A stretch of 64,000 nucleotides of DNA. Source: Sparassis latifolia. Its lineage: Eukaryota > Basidiomycota > Agaricomycetes > Polyporales > Sparassidaceae. Shown piece by piece: positions 31,179-43,163 of this stretch. The number at the start of each line of letters is the position of its first letter. Position 1 is the stretch's first letter. A program made the translations under genes and the position numbers. The stretch is taken from assembly GCA_018466975.1 (NCBI GenBank), contig CM031557.1:1798001-1862000 (forward strand), in the 5' to 3' direction. The notes under the pieces are model-generated. The model had not been told where the DNA came from. It saw only the letters and a list, made by a program, of their open reading frames with translations, and did not search any database.

Positions 31179-32242
31179 ATGACCGAGTACGACTTCTCCC
31201 CCGAAGCGCATATGCGGCATATGCAGACGCAGGCCCGCGTCACTCACTGGGTGTCCGACCAGCGATACCGTGCGCCGGCCTACACCAATCCGTTCGGGGA
31301 GAAGGACAACAAAGGCCCTGCTGCGCCGAAGGATCAGCGGGCGCGGGATCGGGATTGGGATAGGCAGCAGCAGCGGCCGAGTCATCCACGTGCACGGTCT
31401 GTGCCCCCTCCCCAGCCCCAGGTCTTCCAACCGCAGGTGTCTACATCCCGCCTGCCAGACAGGAAGGGCTCCCGCACGCGTGCTCTGGACGTCGGTGACG
31501 AAGCTCGGCGCCCTACCCATGCTCGCGGTCGCTCTGCCCCCCTGCTCGAACCTAGGGCGTCTGCGTCTCGCCCGTCGCATGGCCCACCGCCCGTTCGCTC
31601 GCAGACCCAAGCTCCGCCTCGTCGGTCGCAGTCGCAGCACCATTCGCAGTCGCACGCTCCCCACACTGTGGAGCGCGACGTACACCGCTCAAACTCGCAT
31701 TCATATTCGCACCGGGACCGGGACCGAGACCGAGATGTCCACCGTTCGAACTCTCACCGAGTTCATCGCTCGAATTCGCAGTCACAATCGTACATTGTAC
31801 ACAGCTCGAATCCACAGCCACGCCCGTATGATCTGCATCGGTCGAACTCGCGTTCGCAGCAGGTGCCGTACTATCAGCAAGCTACCCCGAGCGTCGCGCT
31901 GCCGCTGATCCCACCTGAGTATCGGCCTCCTCCTGGTGCTAGGGTTGTTTTTAACTACTACGACCCCGGAACGCGCGAGATAATGCTGCCAGAGGACGGG
32001 AATCTGCACTACATCATTCCCCGGCAGGGGGAAAAGTAGTCATGGTGAGCAGTTGCTGTCTTTTCTGTACCACTGCAGTAACCTTGACCGTTGAGCAGGA
32101 CAAATTCTCCGGGGGACATCGCCCGAACGCTGATTCCAAGAAGGGCACGCTGCTGAAGCGCCTCATCGCGAACCTCGGTCCGTCGAACCACGGCACCATG
32201 CGTAGGAGCAACTCCGGACGCTCGCATACTCGCTCGTACTAG
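31179..32242 (+). CDS. Arg/Ser/His-rich low-complexity protein, possible frameshift
   Basis: No recognised domain. The ATG at 31179 (CGCACCATGACC, good context) gives MTEYDFSPEAHMRHMQTQ and a short ordered-looking start (HWVSDQRYRAPAYTNPFGEK). About 170 residues rich in Arg, Ser, His, Gln and Pro follow, with the repeated unit HRSNSH/HRSNSQ (DVHRSNSH twice, VHRSNSQ, LHRSNSR). The C-terminal block, PEYRPPPGARVVFNYYDPG and REIMLPEDGNLHYIIPRQG, looks more conserved. The frame stops at 32037-32039. Just beyond, a GTGAGC...GAGCAG intron leads to an exon reading DKFSGGHRPNADSKKGTLL and KRLIANLG, with a stop at 32242. It can be joined only if one base is missing in the G/A run at about 32025-32036. 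Otherwise the protein ends at 32039. RNA-binding or condensate behaviour would be a guess. Confidence 0.6.
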
Positions 32243-34489
32243 CTCTCCGGTGCTCCGTGCAACTTTCATTCGACTTTATCTCGCGGTACTTACGTCTTGC
32301 AATCAACTTAGTGCGCCTGCTAGTAAGATATATCATCATTCACTCGTTTATACATGTTTATCGTGGTTGATCCACAGCCTCATGTCTTCCAAGTTGTTGT
32401 TGCTCTTTACTTAATTGCATGTATGCACGCGGGTGTTTCCCCCACAGCTCACCTTCCTCAACTCACTCGATTGTACTTCCCACAAATATTTACTCTGGCT
32501 CCTGGTGCATAGATAGATTGCGTACTGTACGTTGTAGAGTGTAGAACGTACGGATACGAAAAAGGGTACGCTCGGGTATTAACGTCGTGCTTGATCAGGG
32601 TCGAACACAGCTACCTGCAGAAGATCTCCCAATCCTAAAAGCTTCTGTCGAATTCCCTCGGATCTGGTTCGAAATATACTTCCTCCGTCAACGTTTCAAC
32701 GTTTTCGGCTCGAAGGCGCACGTGATACGCGTGTCTATCTCCGCGTCAATCCGGCGTCGCGAGGATGGGCGTTTCACAGGTTGTCTCCATTCCCGGCGGT
32801 CTCTGCCGAATAACAATGAACCCCTCTTTCTTCCTACCCACTATCTTCTGGAAGTCCTCCGTACAAAGTATGTTCAAAGTTGCCCGCAACTTTCAGCGCT
32901 ATAAGGCAAAGACGGGCGGCACTAGGAGTCAACTGGATTCGAGAAGGACAAAAGATATCTGGGTGACTAGTATCGACAGTAGCTTGCCATTCACCGACAA
33001 TCTAGCAGGCGGGATAGTCTCTTTTCGGTGCATTGCTTGCTGCTACGAACAAAGGTGTTTATATGCGCATTGAAACGTCGCGCGGCTCTATGCTTCTCAG
33101 TAAGAGAACCACTGGTTTACTGCCTACAGTCACCGCACAGCGAGTCAGGATCGTCATCGTCCTTCCATTCAATACTCCAGGGGTGGCACTGAATTTTAGT
33201 CATTACCGCCGGAGGTGCGTCTCCTTCATTGTATAGTACTCTCACGCAGGTTGTCTCACCCAGGCCGTTTGACATAGATGCATTTGTTTAGGAAGCGAAG
33301 AGACTGGCCTCGCACCAGGTTTTCCTCGATTTACCGCATACCGCCGTGGTATCTCCTAGGGCTTCATTTACCTCTGGTTCCCCTCACAGATTATCCGGTA
33401 ATGTCTCGACCAGTTGTGTGCATATAGCCGGCGTAACTGATGGATTTAGTTCAGAGGCAAGTTGCGACGTGACGCTGTCTCCAACATTCCGTAAGTTCAC
33501 TCGTGTGTCTGTCTCAACGCGACGAGCTGACACATCTATCACTGTCCATCAGGCCTCAGGCCCTAGCACCTCAGGGCTGTTCCTTCGCGTTCTCACCCAT
33601 GTGTTCTGCGACTCAATTGCTATCTGCATCGAACAATGCTCAACACAGGTGACGGAACACGAGAGCAAATAATTCTCCAAATTGAAAGGCGGCGCTGAAC
33701 GCACGTGACTACAAAGCGCTATGACTGTTGTGCCCCAGTCGTCTGGTCGGACCCAGCTCAATCGGCGGCGCTGTCAGAAGGATGTGGCGAGTCACCATTA
33801 TGATCACTGGACTTCACTTCTGCATACGTTCACCGCATATCTCTCATGCCTGTCGCATAGAACTTCCTTGTGCCAACCGTGGACGAGACGTGACTGCCCA
33901 TCTGTCTGCCAATACCCATGGACAAATCAGCAGGATCATCGCTCTTCTCTATCATGTGATGTTATCTCAAGGTGTGCGGAATCCTGCTAGACATCAGTTC
34001 AGCCCTTGCATGGAAGCTGTTCGTTGCGCAGCAATAACGCTTCATCAGCTTCGAGCGCATTCAAGACATTGACACTTCACCGCTCTTGAGACACAGAAGA
34101 AGACGGAAGAGACACGATTCGCGGAGGAACAAGAGACTATTATATTCAATGTCTTGACCGCATCATGATCAAGCCAGCTGTATCAAACGAGCACCGAGGC
34201 AGGCAGGAATAGCCCAGCGATACAAGGCCGGAACGCCACTATTGGGCCACTCTCCTTCCCGTAGGAGTGACCTCGCCATTTACACGCACCTACAATTCGC
34301 CTCGTTGCCTGCCTCGTTGGCGATGGTGACTGATAAAGCGCTCTCTTTGGCGCTGTGCCATCAAGCATATACCTATCCGATCCGACCTCTTGCTCCCACC
34401 TTGCGCCCACACACACTCTGCTCGATTCCAGCACGACAAACCCAAGCCTACCATCGGGCGAGCAGAACGAACGGGCGACGCAGGATTTC
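32243..34489. other. Gene-poor stretch
   Basis: About 2.2 kb. Several plus-strand frames of 67-114 codons (for example 33346-33672) have no domain or splice support. I see no RNA gene, transposase or long repeat. Confidence 0.5.
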
Positions 34490-34654
34490 ATGGCCGATGC
34501 AGGATTTCACGGCGCGAACGCAGTCTGGAGCGCTGTGCGAATTGTTCACATGTTCTTTTACGTTGCCATCCGCTATATTTCTCTGATCTTGATCAAGGTG
34601 GATCTGACTAGGTTGCTCTTGTTCTACAGTGCCTCTCTGCTCTTCCCCGGCTGA
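34490..34654 (+). CDS. Candidate small membrane peptide (54 aa)
   Basis: A short frame starting MADAGFHGANAVWSAVRIVH, with a hydrophobic segment FFYVAIRYISLILI and a second one LLLFYSASLLF, ending in TGA at 34652-34654. A CATATACCTATCC sequence about 125 nt upstream could be a weak TATA element. Nothing else supports it: no family, no introns, and it sits in a CT-rich tract where hydrophobic codons arise easily. It could be chance. Confidence 0.22.
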   Translation: MADAGFHGANAVWSAVRIVHMFFYVAIRYISLILIKVDLTRLLLFYSASLLFPG

Positions 34655-35028
34655 TAATAGGGTGCAGTGGCCCCTGGGCCTTCAAGTCGTTTCTACCAGT
34701 TACCTCCACTCTGTGGGTCTTCCTCATGGGTCAGTTGTCAAGTTTCGACCGAACAGGAGAACAAGGGCTACTGAACGTGGCGGACAGTCGTGCGGGTCAT
34801 CATCGGCTCTTGCCCAATTTGGTTTGCCGCCTCTCAAGCGAGGTGGACCCACAAGTCCCTGGGCGCGCCCACAAACTGCCTCGTTCATGATCTGATGCCT
34901 CGCGACTGTCTGTTTTACATATCTCGCGCCCAGCTGATGATCGCCTTGTCCTCGCGGAACATATAAGCACCTGTCTCTTGCTGTAGCGTCCTCTTTTCCC
35001 TCACACTCGCGGCTCTGCATTTTCAACC
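34655..35028. other. Spacer with possible promoter
   Basis: The right end carries AACATATAAGCACC at about 34959-34972, then a CT-rich leader directly before the ATG at 35029. This looks like a pol II promoter without a convincing gene behind it. Confidence 0.35.
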
Positions 35029-35223
35029 ATGACTGCTCTGCGTGGTGTCTGTGGCGCGTTCGGCTCATATACCTTCCATTGGCGCCACCTCATTTCTCTT
35101 TTTGTCTGTCGTCTGCTGTTACTGGGCTTCCCGTCATTCTTTGTTGCTGGTCTCTCTAACGGGCTCTACCACTTGCTCTCCTGGCCGTCGCGCATATGGG
35201 CTGTCCGTTCTCGTCCGACTTGA
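35029..35223 (+). CDS. Candidate small hydrophobic ORF (64 aa)
   Basis: Reads MTALRGVCGAFGSYTFHWRH, then a hydrophobic LFVCRLLLLGFPSFFVAGL and a tail ending RSRPT. The ATG context (TCAACCATGAC) is good and a TATA-like element lies about 60 nt upstream. No homologous family is recognised. A 123-codon frame follows at 35239-35610. Together they may be pieces of a decayed gene or a transcribed non-coding locus. Confidence 0.22.
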   Translation: MTALRGVCGAFGSYTFHWRHLISLFVCRLLLLGFPSFFVAGLSNGLYHLLSWPSRIWAVRSRPT

Positions 35224-37110
35224 GCACCACACCATTGCTTGCGCTTGAAGTATCCAGCTTGTGCTGTTGTTGCAGTGCTCACTAGGCCTCCTTGTGTGCT
35301 CGTTGAAGTCACCCTTGCCCTATGGTATCTTCGACCTGCGTGCGTCCCGCTAACAACGTCTATCGTCTCCCTGAAGCTGGTTCGGGTGTCCTTCATCCCT
35401 GTCTGGATGCAGTCCGCATTCCACTTCGCCCGCTTACTACTTGTCCTCGAAGCAGTTGGTCTTCAATCGACGATTAGAAACCATTCACCAAAGACGAAAC
35501 GTTTCCTCTATCCTGTAGGTGTTCACAGATCCACATTCGTTCCCAGTGACTATTACCTACGGATGGCTACCTGCGGATGGCTAAGCTCTGTGCATAGCCG
35601 TGCAAGGTGACATACCACGTCGACGAAAGCAGCTGCTTTCATACATACTCGCTCTTACGCGAAAGTCAAGCTGTGAACTTCTTTACTGGTGAATGGCTCG
35701 GACATGGTTGTTCGGGGCGCCCACAGGGTGGTGTCGACCTCTTAACGTGATGGTAGACTCCACGCGTTCATCTCAGGTGAGCGCCATCCCAATTTCTGTC
35801 GGTCAGTAGTTGACTGCTCTCACTTACTCTCTCACTCGTGTAGTGCCTCAGCTAACAATCGGGCTTTGTATGGAAATGGGTATCGGCGCCTTTCCTTCTT
35901 CGCATCCTAGTCCGCCAATTTGGTCCATCTGTGTGGTGATTACACTTGAAGTTACCGTCATCGATGAAGCTTATTGCTTCCGTTTGCTACGCTACCGTGA
36001 CCTCAATCCCATCCATCTGTCCGTGTCCTTCCATCTCATCTGTGCCGATGTTGGTGTGAGAATGAGAGTCTGCGTTTGAACTGCCTCCGGTGGCTCTCTA
36101 TTCAACCACATAGACTGGTCGCCCTGCGACGTGCGAAGGTATGTGGGATCCCTGTTTATTCCCCGTGTCGCCTGCTGACGGCTCCCGCGCAGGTGTTCAC
36201 AACTCTGGCCCACCTCCGCGCCGAACCAGCCCTCCATCTGTCATGGATTGCACCAAGGAATATTCTATCTGATCTGATATTCAGCGATGAATTTACACGG
36301 ACCCACCCTAGTCGTGAGGCTTGATATTCCAGCCGCATCCGTCGTCGCGGAGCGCTCATCATGAGACGCCGTCTAGGTGCTTGGCGACTATCGTGCGACA
36401 GGTGTGCCTTGTTCTCCTTGGGGGATGAGAAGTTTGAGGGTGTGCGCGCTACCGTTCGCTGACTTGCAACCCGGGCTGACTTTGTCGTTTTATTGGCAGG
36501 AGAGACCCGGGATTGGTTCGTGCCGATGCTGCATTACACGTGCGAGCACGTCAAGAATCGACTTTTACCTCATCCATCTCTTCGCCGTTTCTAGATGGCT
36601 TCCATTGTATCCCTATTGGAAAGCGACTCACGATGGCCCGAGCGACCGTGTTCGGCCTACACCGTTGGCCCGTGTCAGCTGATTGCACCAAGCGGAAGAC
36701 GCTCGTGTAGCTCGTGGAACGACGATATGCTTCAAACCTAAACGTAAACCCCTTGTCCCCAACAAGAATATCTGGCAAACGCGATGAACATTACATCTAT
36801 TCGATGCGTTTTGACGCAAACCGAGATACAAACAAACGAGATACAAACAAACCGAAATAACGTAGACAGTGAGCACTGCACTAAAAAATGATAAGTACGT
36901 GATAGCTGACACAAATCCTACACAGTCCCGACGCCGAGCGGGACACCATCAGTAATCGATACAGGGCAACGCGTGTGTAATGATACAATGATACAACAAC
37001 ATTCTTGGCTTCGAGGGAGACACCGACAACAGGAGGAGAGCAGAGCAGAGCAAGGCGAAGAGTAATGCAAGGAACAGAAGACGACGAGGAAGGAAGACGG
37101 TCCGATGACC
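35224..37110. other. CT-rich gene-poor stretch with small tandem repeat
   Basis: Plus-strand CT-rich sequence up to about 36700, with open but domain-free frames. A 15-bp unit CGAGATACAAACAAA is repeated twice in tandem at 36822-36851. The right end is the 3' region of the HMG-box gene. Confidence 0.5.
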
Positions 37111-38659
37111 TCAGAATGCGAAGTTGGAATTGGCCGCCATGTACGCCGAGAAGGCCTGGTCGAAAAGGTCGGCCCCCGGCGGCGGGTACGGGGGAGGGTT
37201 ATACGTCGGGAGGTAGGCGGGCTTCGCCGGCTCGAACTGGGTCGCCTCGAGCACGTCGATCACCGACGGCACGCCGTACGAGCCGTCCACCCCAGGCACG
37301 TTCTCCGGATAGTAGCCGAACGACGCGGGGTCGAACGGCTCTACTATCTGCTGCTGGCCGTTGAGATCGACCATGCCCATCGCGGGATCGGGATGTAACG
37401 TTGCCGAAACACCAGCGAATGAGCTCGGTGTTCCCGGTCCACTGGAGAATGTCGATGAATCTGAAGACCACGCGTACGACGTGTTAACGTGGAGCATCGG
37501 TGGGTGGAACGTCACGGCCTGCGACGAGCCAGGATCCTGCGAACCCTGCGGGAAGAATTCGAGCGCATTCGGGTAGGTCGTGAGTGGCTCGCAAGGGCTC
37601 GACGCGGATGGTAAGTACTCGTCGAAGGATCCGAACATGTTGGGGTCCTGTGGGTTTATTGTCAATATCTCGCAAGGTTTGATGTGAAGAGATCACTCAC
37701 GAAAGTAGGACCCGCGGAGGGAGCAATGTGGTCCGACGGTAACCACGGAGAGGACGAGGAGCTGGCCGAAGACTCGTACAGCGAGATCGACGAGCTGCGG
37801 GACAACGACGCCAACGACGATGACGACGATGATGCGGAGGAGGGTTCCGAGCAGGTTGCCTGCGAACTGGCCGCACGCTTCCTGCCCTTCCCCTTGCGAG
37901 CCGACCTGACCGGACCAGACGACCCTCGACTGTAAGCACCCGCAGTGACGGGGGCGTCGAAGCGTGTGACAACCTCCGGTACGTGATTCTTGTCGAACTC
38001 CTCCATCGCGGCAGCGAGCTCGTCCCCCGACTTGCCCTGGACGAGCAGCGCTGCGATCGCCTCGCATCGCTTTTCGTCCTTGAGCCCGACCTCCCTGACC
38101 TTGCGCCTTGGAGACGCGCTAGGCTCCTTGAGGTGCTCCGGCTTGAAGACGTAGTCGGGGTACTTCGCCTTGTGCCGATCCAGTTCCATCCTCGCCTTGT
38201 CCCGCCAAACCTGCTTCCCCGGTTCGCTGAGGCTACGCCACGTCTTGCCGAGGATGCTGGAAAGCGTGCTGTGATTCCCCTCTACGCCGCGGGGAACCAG
38301 GTTCTGCTTGATCATCCATCCTCGGAAGAGGATGAATGGGTTGCACGGGCGAGGGACGTGGCCATCCGGTTTCTTCAACTTGTGGCCGGCAGGATGGGGC
38401 AGAGCGTCGCCGTCCGATGGCACTAGAGAGGACTTTGATGGGGTCTGTTTCGGAGGGGGTTCGTTGAACGTTTCCGGCGTCAGGTTCTCGGTGAACATGA
38501 TAGGCTGGAACGTTGGTGGTTCAGCCGAGACGGCCCAGGTAAGTTCACCCTCTGAAGAGTATATCAAATTTTATGGCCACACGCAGAAACTGCCCTCATT
38601 CTCTCACCTGCCATCGGCGACGAGCGTTTGGTTCGCTTCATCGAGCGTTCAGCGGGCAT
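37111..38659 (-). CDS. HMG-box transcription factor
   Basis: Sequence-specific DNA-binding nuclear protein of the fungal MATA_HMG/SOX-like class. Three exons. The ATG at 38659 opens MPAERSMKRTKRSSPMA, a basic stretch that may serve in nuclear import. An intron (GTGAGA...TTCAG) joins it to EGELTWAVSAEPPTFQP. The HMG box (about nt 38130-38370) reads VPRPCNPFILFRGWMIKQNL and HSTLSSILGKTWRSLSEPGK, then VWRDKARMELDRHKAKYPDY, with the conserved RPxNxFILFR start and Trp residues. After it come a basic SASPRRKVREVGLKDEKRC, a Ser-rich run, and a second intron (GTGAGT...CCACAG). The last exon starts DPNMFGSFDEYLPS and holds a Pro/Ser/Tyr-rich region ending NSNFAF, possibly an activation domain. Relatives control mating, fruiting or pheromone response in basidiomycetes, but no mating-type neighbour is visible, so the role is open. 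Confidence 0.87.
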
Positions 38660-41600
38660 GTTCGAAGTTGAAAGTGAGTGATACGGTTTTGCGAGGGGAT
38701 AAAGAGGTAAGAGCTTCGGGAGCGAATCCGACGGAGGAGGTGTCGCAATTGGAACGATGGGGGAGATTACATACGTTTTATAGAAGAGAGTAGGGTGTGA
38801 ACGAACTCCGAATAATCTCGCTACGACGGCCCAATCAGCAGATAAGCGACAAGGGAAAGTCCGTCCCACCACAATGGGAAGTGCCGAATATGGTTTGGCG
38901 GCACACCATTCCCTCATCTCGCGTAAATTGGAGGACAAATCATCGATTTACGTCCGCGACCCGTGCCTGCGGATGATCCACTCGGTTATCCTGAGTGCTC
39001 TACACGACTGTCTGCATTCGCTAAGCGGTGAATTAGATGTGACAATATCTGTCGGGGCCCTGGAAAAATCATTGGTGAGGTCACTAACTCTGGGACAGAG
39101 AGAGAGAGGAAGATTTCGAAGCTCGACACACATGATGGTATGATCACGTGGAGTTAATGAACTAAGGTTCGTACCCTCCAAAGTAGTAACTCTTATACTA
39201 ACGCCTCGGGAGTCGGCGCTGTACTTGAAACGTCCATTGTCATCCCCCCCAGAGATTGGATTTCGCAGGCAACAGGGTCAAATTATTGGCTAGGCCTCGA
39301 ATATCTTGAACAGAGAGGGAGATACCATCTTGAGTCTCGCAGGCGGGGGCAGATACTAACTTAGTGGCGCATCTGGGACAGATATCCGCATCTAAAATTG
39401 ATTGATCAGTGATCTGGTCCTGGCAAGTTCCGAACATGGACTCGGACACTTATCCATGTCGATGGGAGACCTGCTGGGATCCGACTGCCTGCCCGAGGGA
39501 CCGCGATAGACTTGGATTAGACTGCCTGGACAAGGGCTGCCTCTCTTGGCCGGCGTCGTCATGGCTATCTGTTCCCAACTCTTCGATAGGCCTGGCGTCA
39601 GCAGGAACTTCCCCTGATCTACATCGGAGAGATGGCCACCGCCTTTAGCAGGTACCCCCCAACGGTGCAACTTTAGAAGCACGTTGCACGGGCATACACA
39701 TCCGGGCTGTGGTACAATAGGGTCTGCAACAGCGGCGATGAGTCAACGGTGGGTTGAGCGATTCGGGTGAATTGCCGTACTGTTGTCTGCCAGAAGCTCG
39801 CCAGGCGATGCACAATGGATCTCATGGTGAGCTTCTCGCAATTCTCGCAACGTCCGCTTACAGAAAATATCGAGTCAAATTTCTCCGGGGAATTTCTCCG
39901 TCACATCTGCGAACTGCAAGACGCAGATACCACTCTGATGCGACATCTAGAAGTATCGCTGGGCGATGGCCACCGGGCCTAGCCCGATTTCCACCGCTGC
40001 AGTGGGCAAAACCATCAATTTTCGCTGTCAAGAATGCATGCTGCATACCAGAGAATGGACACAGCAACGGGTAGCAATCCTCACACGAGCCCACGACATC
40101 CAGGGATCCAAGAATTTCGATGCTCGCAGAGCAAGATCAGTAATCACCTTCCAACGACTAGAAGCCTGCTCCCCTCATCACCTTGAGCAACAGCGGAGGG
40201 CACTTGGCTGAGAAAGCTACCCAATTGCAGGCAACCTTGTTGCATCCCCGAGCCCAGCAACGTAACCCACGTCATCGTTCCCCGCATTGTTCCAACCCTG
40301 TTCAGGAACTGCGAGATCTGTGGCTGAAAATCTTTCCCTTAGCGAAGGGGATGGAAGCGCTGTATAGTGTAAGTCCGGTAATGTGCGCGGAACGATGCCG
40401 GAGATCTACCAATCGCTGCTCTGAGCAGCCACACAGACGTAGCGTAGATAGCTAGGACAGCATGGGTAGAATATTCGTGAGGGGTGAAGGGACATTGCGG
40501 CAGTGGAGCATACACGGGCGACGTGGCCATCACACGTGTCGGGGCGATAACGACTTCGGACCTCGAGCAACGAGTGCGCATGCTGGTCCATGGACCTCTG
40601 GCAACGCGTCGGGCTACACCGAACATTGAACGCCCGTCGGCGGCAGAGAATATCAAACGCTGCATGCACGTACAGACCACGTACCAGAGCCTAGGCAGTC
40701 GGCGCGCTGTGGGTGCATTAAGTGGTTAGACTCGATAAAATCAAGATTTATTGCGCATGGTGCAGCCTCTTCCGCCGCACTAATTAATCGTCGGCGCCTC
40801 CCTCGCTGGCATGGGAGGGGGCACGGCAGTCTGGATCGCCCGACACGCGGCTCCCGCGCAATTGCAGCCGCAGCTTGATTGCTAGAATAGCTGTGCAACG
40901 CAAGCAGGACACGTACCATGCACTATGGTACGTTAGGTTTCAGTAATTCATGAGGACTGATTATCGGCGCCGGTCTGGTCATGACATGGCGACGCCTTAG
41001 GTGAGGCTGCGGCACAACAGCGCAGTAATTGAGTTGCCCGCTGCCGATTGATCGGCGCAGCGAGCACAGACAGGGTGAACGGCCTGGAGGCCCCGGAAAG
41101 GAATGAGACCATGCTCAAAACGACGCACGACCTGTAGCCGTCATTATGCCTTTCGTCGTTAGCCCCATAACAAGCAAGCGAGAACGAATCGGACCTTGAT
41201 TGACATTGATCATACAGGGCCAGAAGCACGTCCGTGAAGAGCACCGGGACGCCATGTTACTCACCCTATTCACGAAGGGGAGGATGTTTGATGCGGGCAG
41301 TATCTGGGTATTCCAGACAATTTGGGCCTAGTCTGTCTGCAATGTGGCAAGGCTCGTATGGTGACCGGATATACCGGATGATTTGTGATAAACAACACGA
41401 GAAGATCCTCTGCATTGCACGGGTTCGCACAATGAGGACGAATGGCTGAGGCGCCGTATACATTCTGAAAGATTTCCAAGCAAGCACTGAACTTCCAGAA
41501 GTCGAGTCTCTTTTCGAAGGCTAGCCGAGCGAAGACTACTTGGAGATAGACAACGGTTGGAATGATCGGACGCTATACGAGAACAAGCAGTCCAGGAACA

Positions 41601-43163
41601 GCCACGCAGGACCTGAATGTCGGGATGGGTGCTACCGCATTGCGAACGCTGGGAAAGGCTGACCGTGCACGGACAGCGAGTCTGTACGCGTGATGTTAGT
41701 ACAGCAACCCACTTCATGAATATTTGTAACACGACACGTATGACAGCAGATAAGTCTGTATTTGAAGTTCACATTTACTGGACTGTTGGGATCATGATAA
41801 TCGTTCACGACCATAAAACATCTCAAAAGCCCAGTAAATAACAAAAATCCCTGTAGGGCAAGATGAACAACGAAACGGAAGGTACCAGAAGTAGTCGGTC
41901 CCATGGAAGTATGACCTGATCGAGGAACTAGAGGCTTAATGCTTCGTTCGCCCGTTGACGACACAGAAGAACAACAACCATGACTGGTGACCGGGATGCT
42001 TTTTGGGCGAAGAAAATGGTGGTTAAGGATGCTTCACTCTACCCTGTGGAGTATCAGGTTAGAGCTATCTTTGAACGGCGAATCATGCGGCTCCTTCGTA
42101 GGTCTAATCATACCATTCACCGTCCATGCACGCTGCGACTGCTTCATACTGGGATTTGAGTATTCTCTTCGGAGTGGCTGGAGGTAGCGAGAAGAGTGGC
42201 TGCATGCCACAAGACGTCGGCGGACGGTGGCACTCCTGCGCCGCGTCTCTTCGAGGAGACGCCGGAGCATCATCGACCGACGGCCACCTCTCGCTGCGTT
42301 ATATTTATTGACGGCACCACGCACCGTATGTGCAGATCTTCTACATGCACACCCGAACATCCCTGGCTGTCAAGCGCACATGGGACTGCCTCCAGGGTGG
42401 CGGCAGAGAGGACGAGGTACAACTTCACGCACAGCGCTTCAGCGTAGATTTCTAGCCTTTTCCTACAAGGAAACAACAGTCAATCTAGTAGACGTTTTAC
42501 AAGCGTAAAACATCGACTACGGATGAGCGGGACCCGCAAGTGTCTTTGTTCAACGCCACTGCTGGAGCGTAATAGTGGCTTCGACAACTACCAGGCATCG
42601 GATTGCCTTCTACACAGATCTGCACGGTATTTCACGGCGTTAGAGCATGGCAAACATAGTAAAATGTATCTGCTCACCGACCGTTGCGACGATCTCAGGC
42701 TATCAGCTGCCAGTGGAGAAAGAGGCTTACGGCTCGTATAACGGAGGAAACGATTCAAATATATGAATATTGTACCTGTCATGGAGCTACAGAGGAGTCG
42801 AAGAGATGAAACAGGTATAGATGGAGGACAACTACGACAACTTGAAGGTGTGGCTGGGTGGAGCCTGACCGAGTCACGGCGGCCAGTCACTAGTCACTCA
42901 GCGCTTGTCACTAGTCTGTGAGTCCCGTGACTACCTACCCGTGATATAGAGTAACGTCACGCTTTGAGACCGATTCTGTGGCAAGTAGTATCATGATAGC
43001 AACTCGAGCTCGACATACGGGAGATTATAGTTATTTCTGCGTAGAATAGGACTGCACTGGTAATATAAAGTAACATAGCAAGGAGAATGTCTCCGTGTAA
43101 ACTTCAGCAGGGCGAAGGGTGTATCAACATCGTCGACTGGCCGACCAATACTCTGCGCTTCAA
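38660..43163. other. 4.5-kb gene desert
   Basis: Left end: minus-strand TATAAAA at 38776-38782, 117 nt upstream of the HMG-box gene ATG. The rest, about 4.4 kb, holds only short overlapping frames (up to 134 codons) on both strands with no domain, no consistent splicing and no start context. I found no transposase, reverse transcriptase, long terminal repeat, tRNA or tandem array by eye. Decayed transposons would not be detected this way. Confidence 0.5.

Noticed and set aside
38660..43163. Search for transposon or retroelement genes in the gene desert
   Set aside because: No reverse transcriptase, integrase or transposase motif and no terminal repeats could be found by eye.
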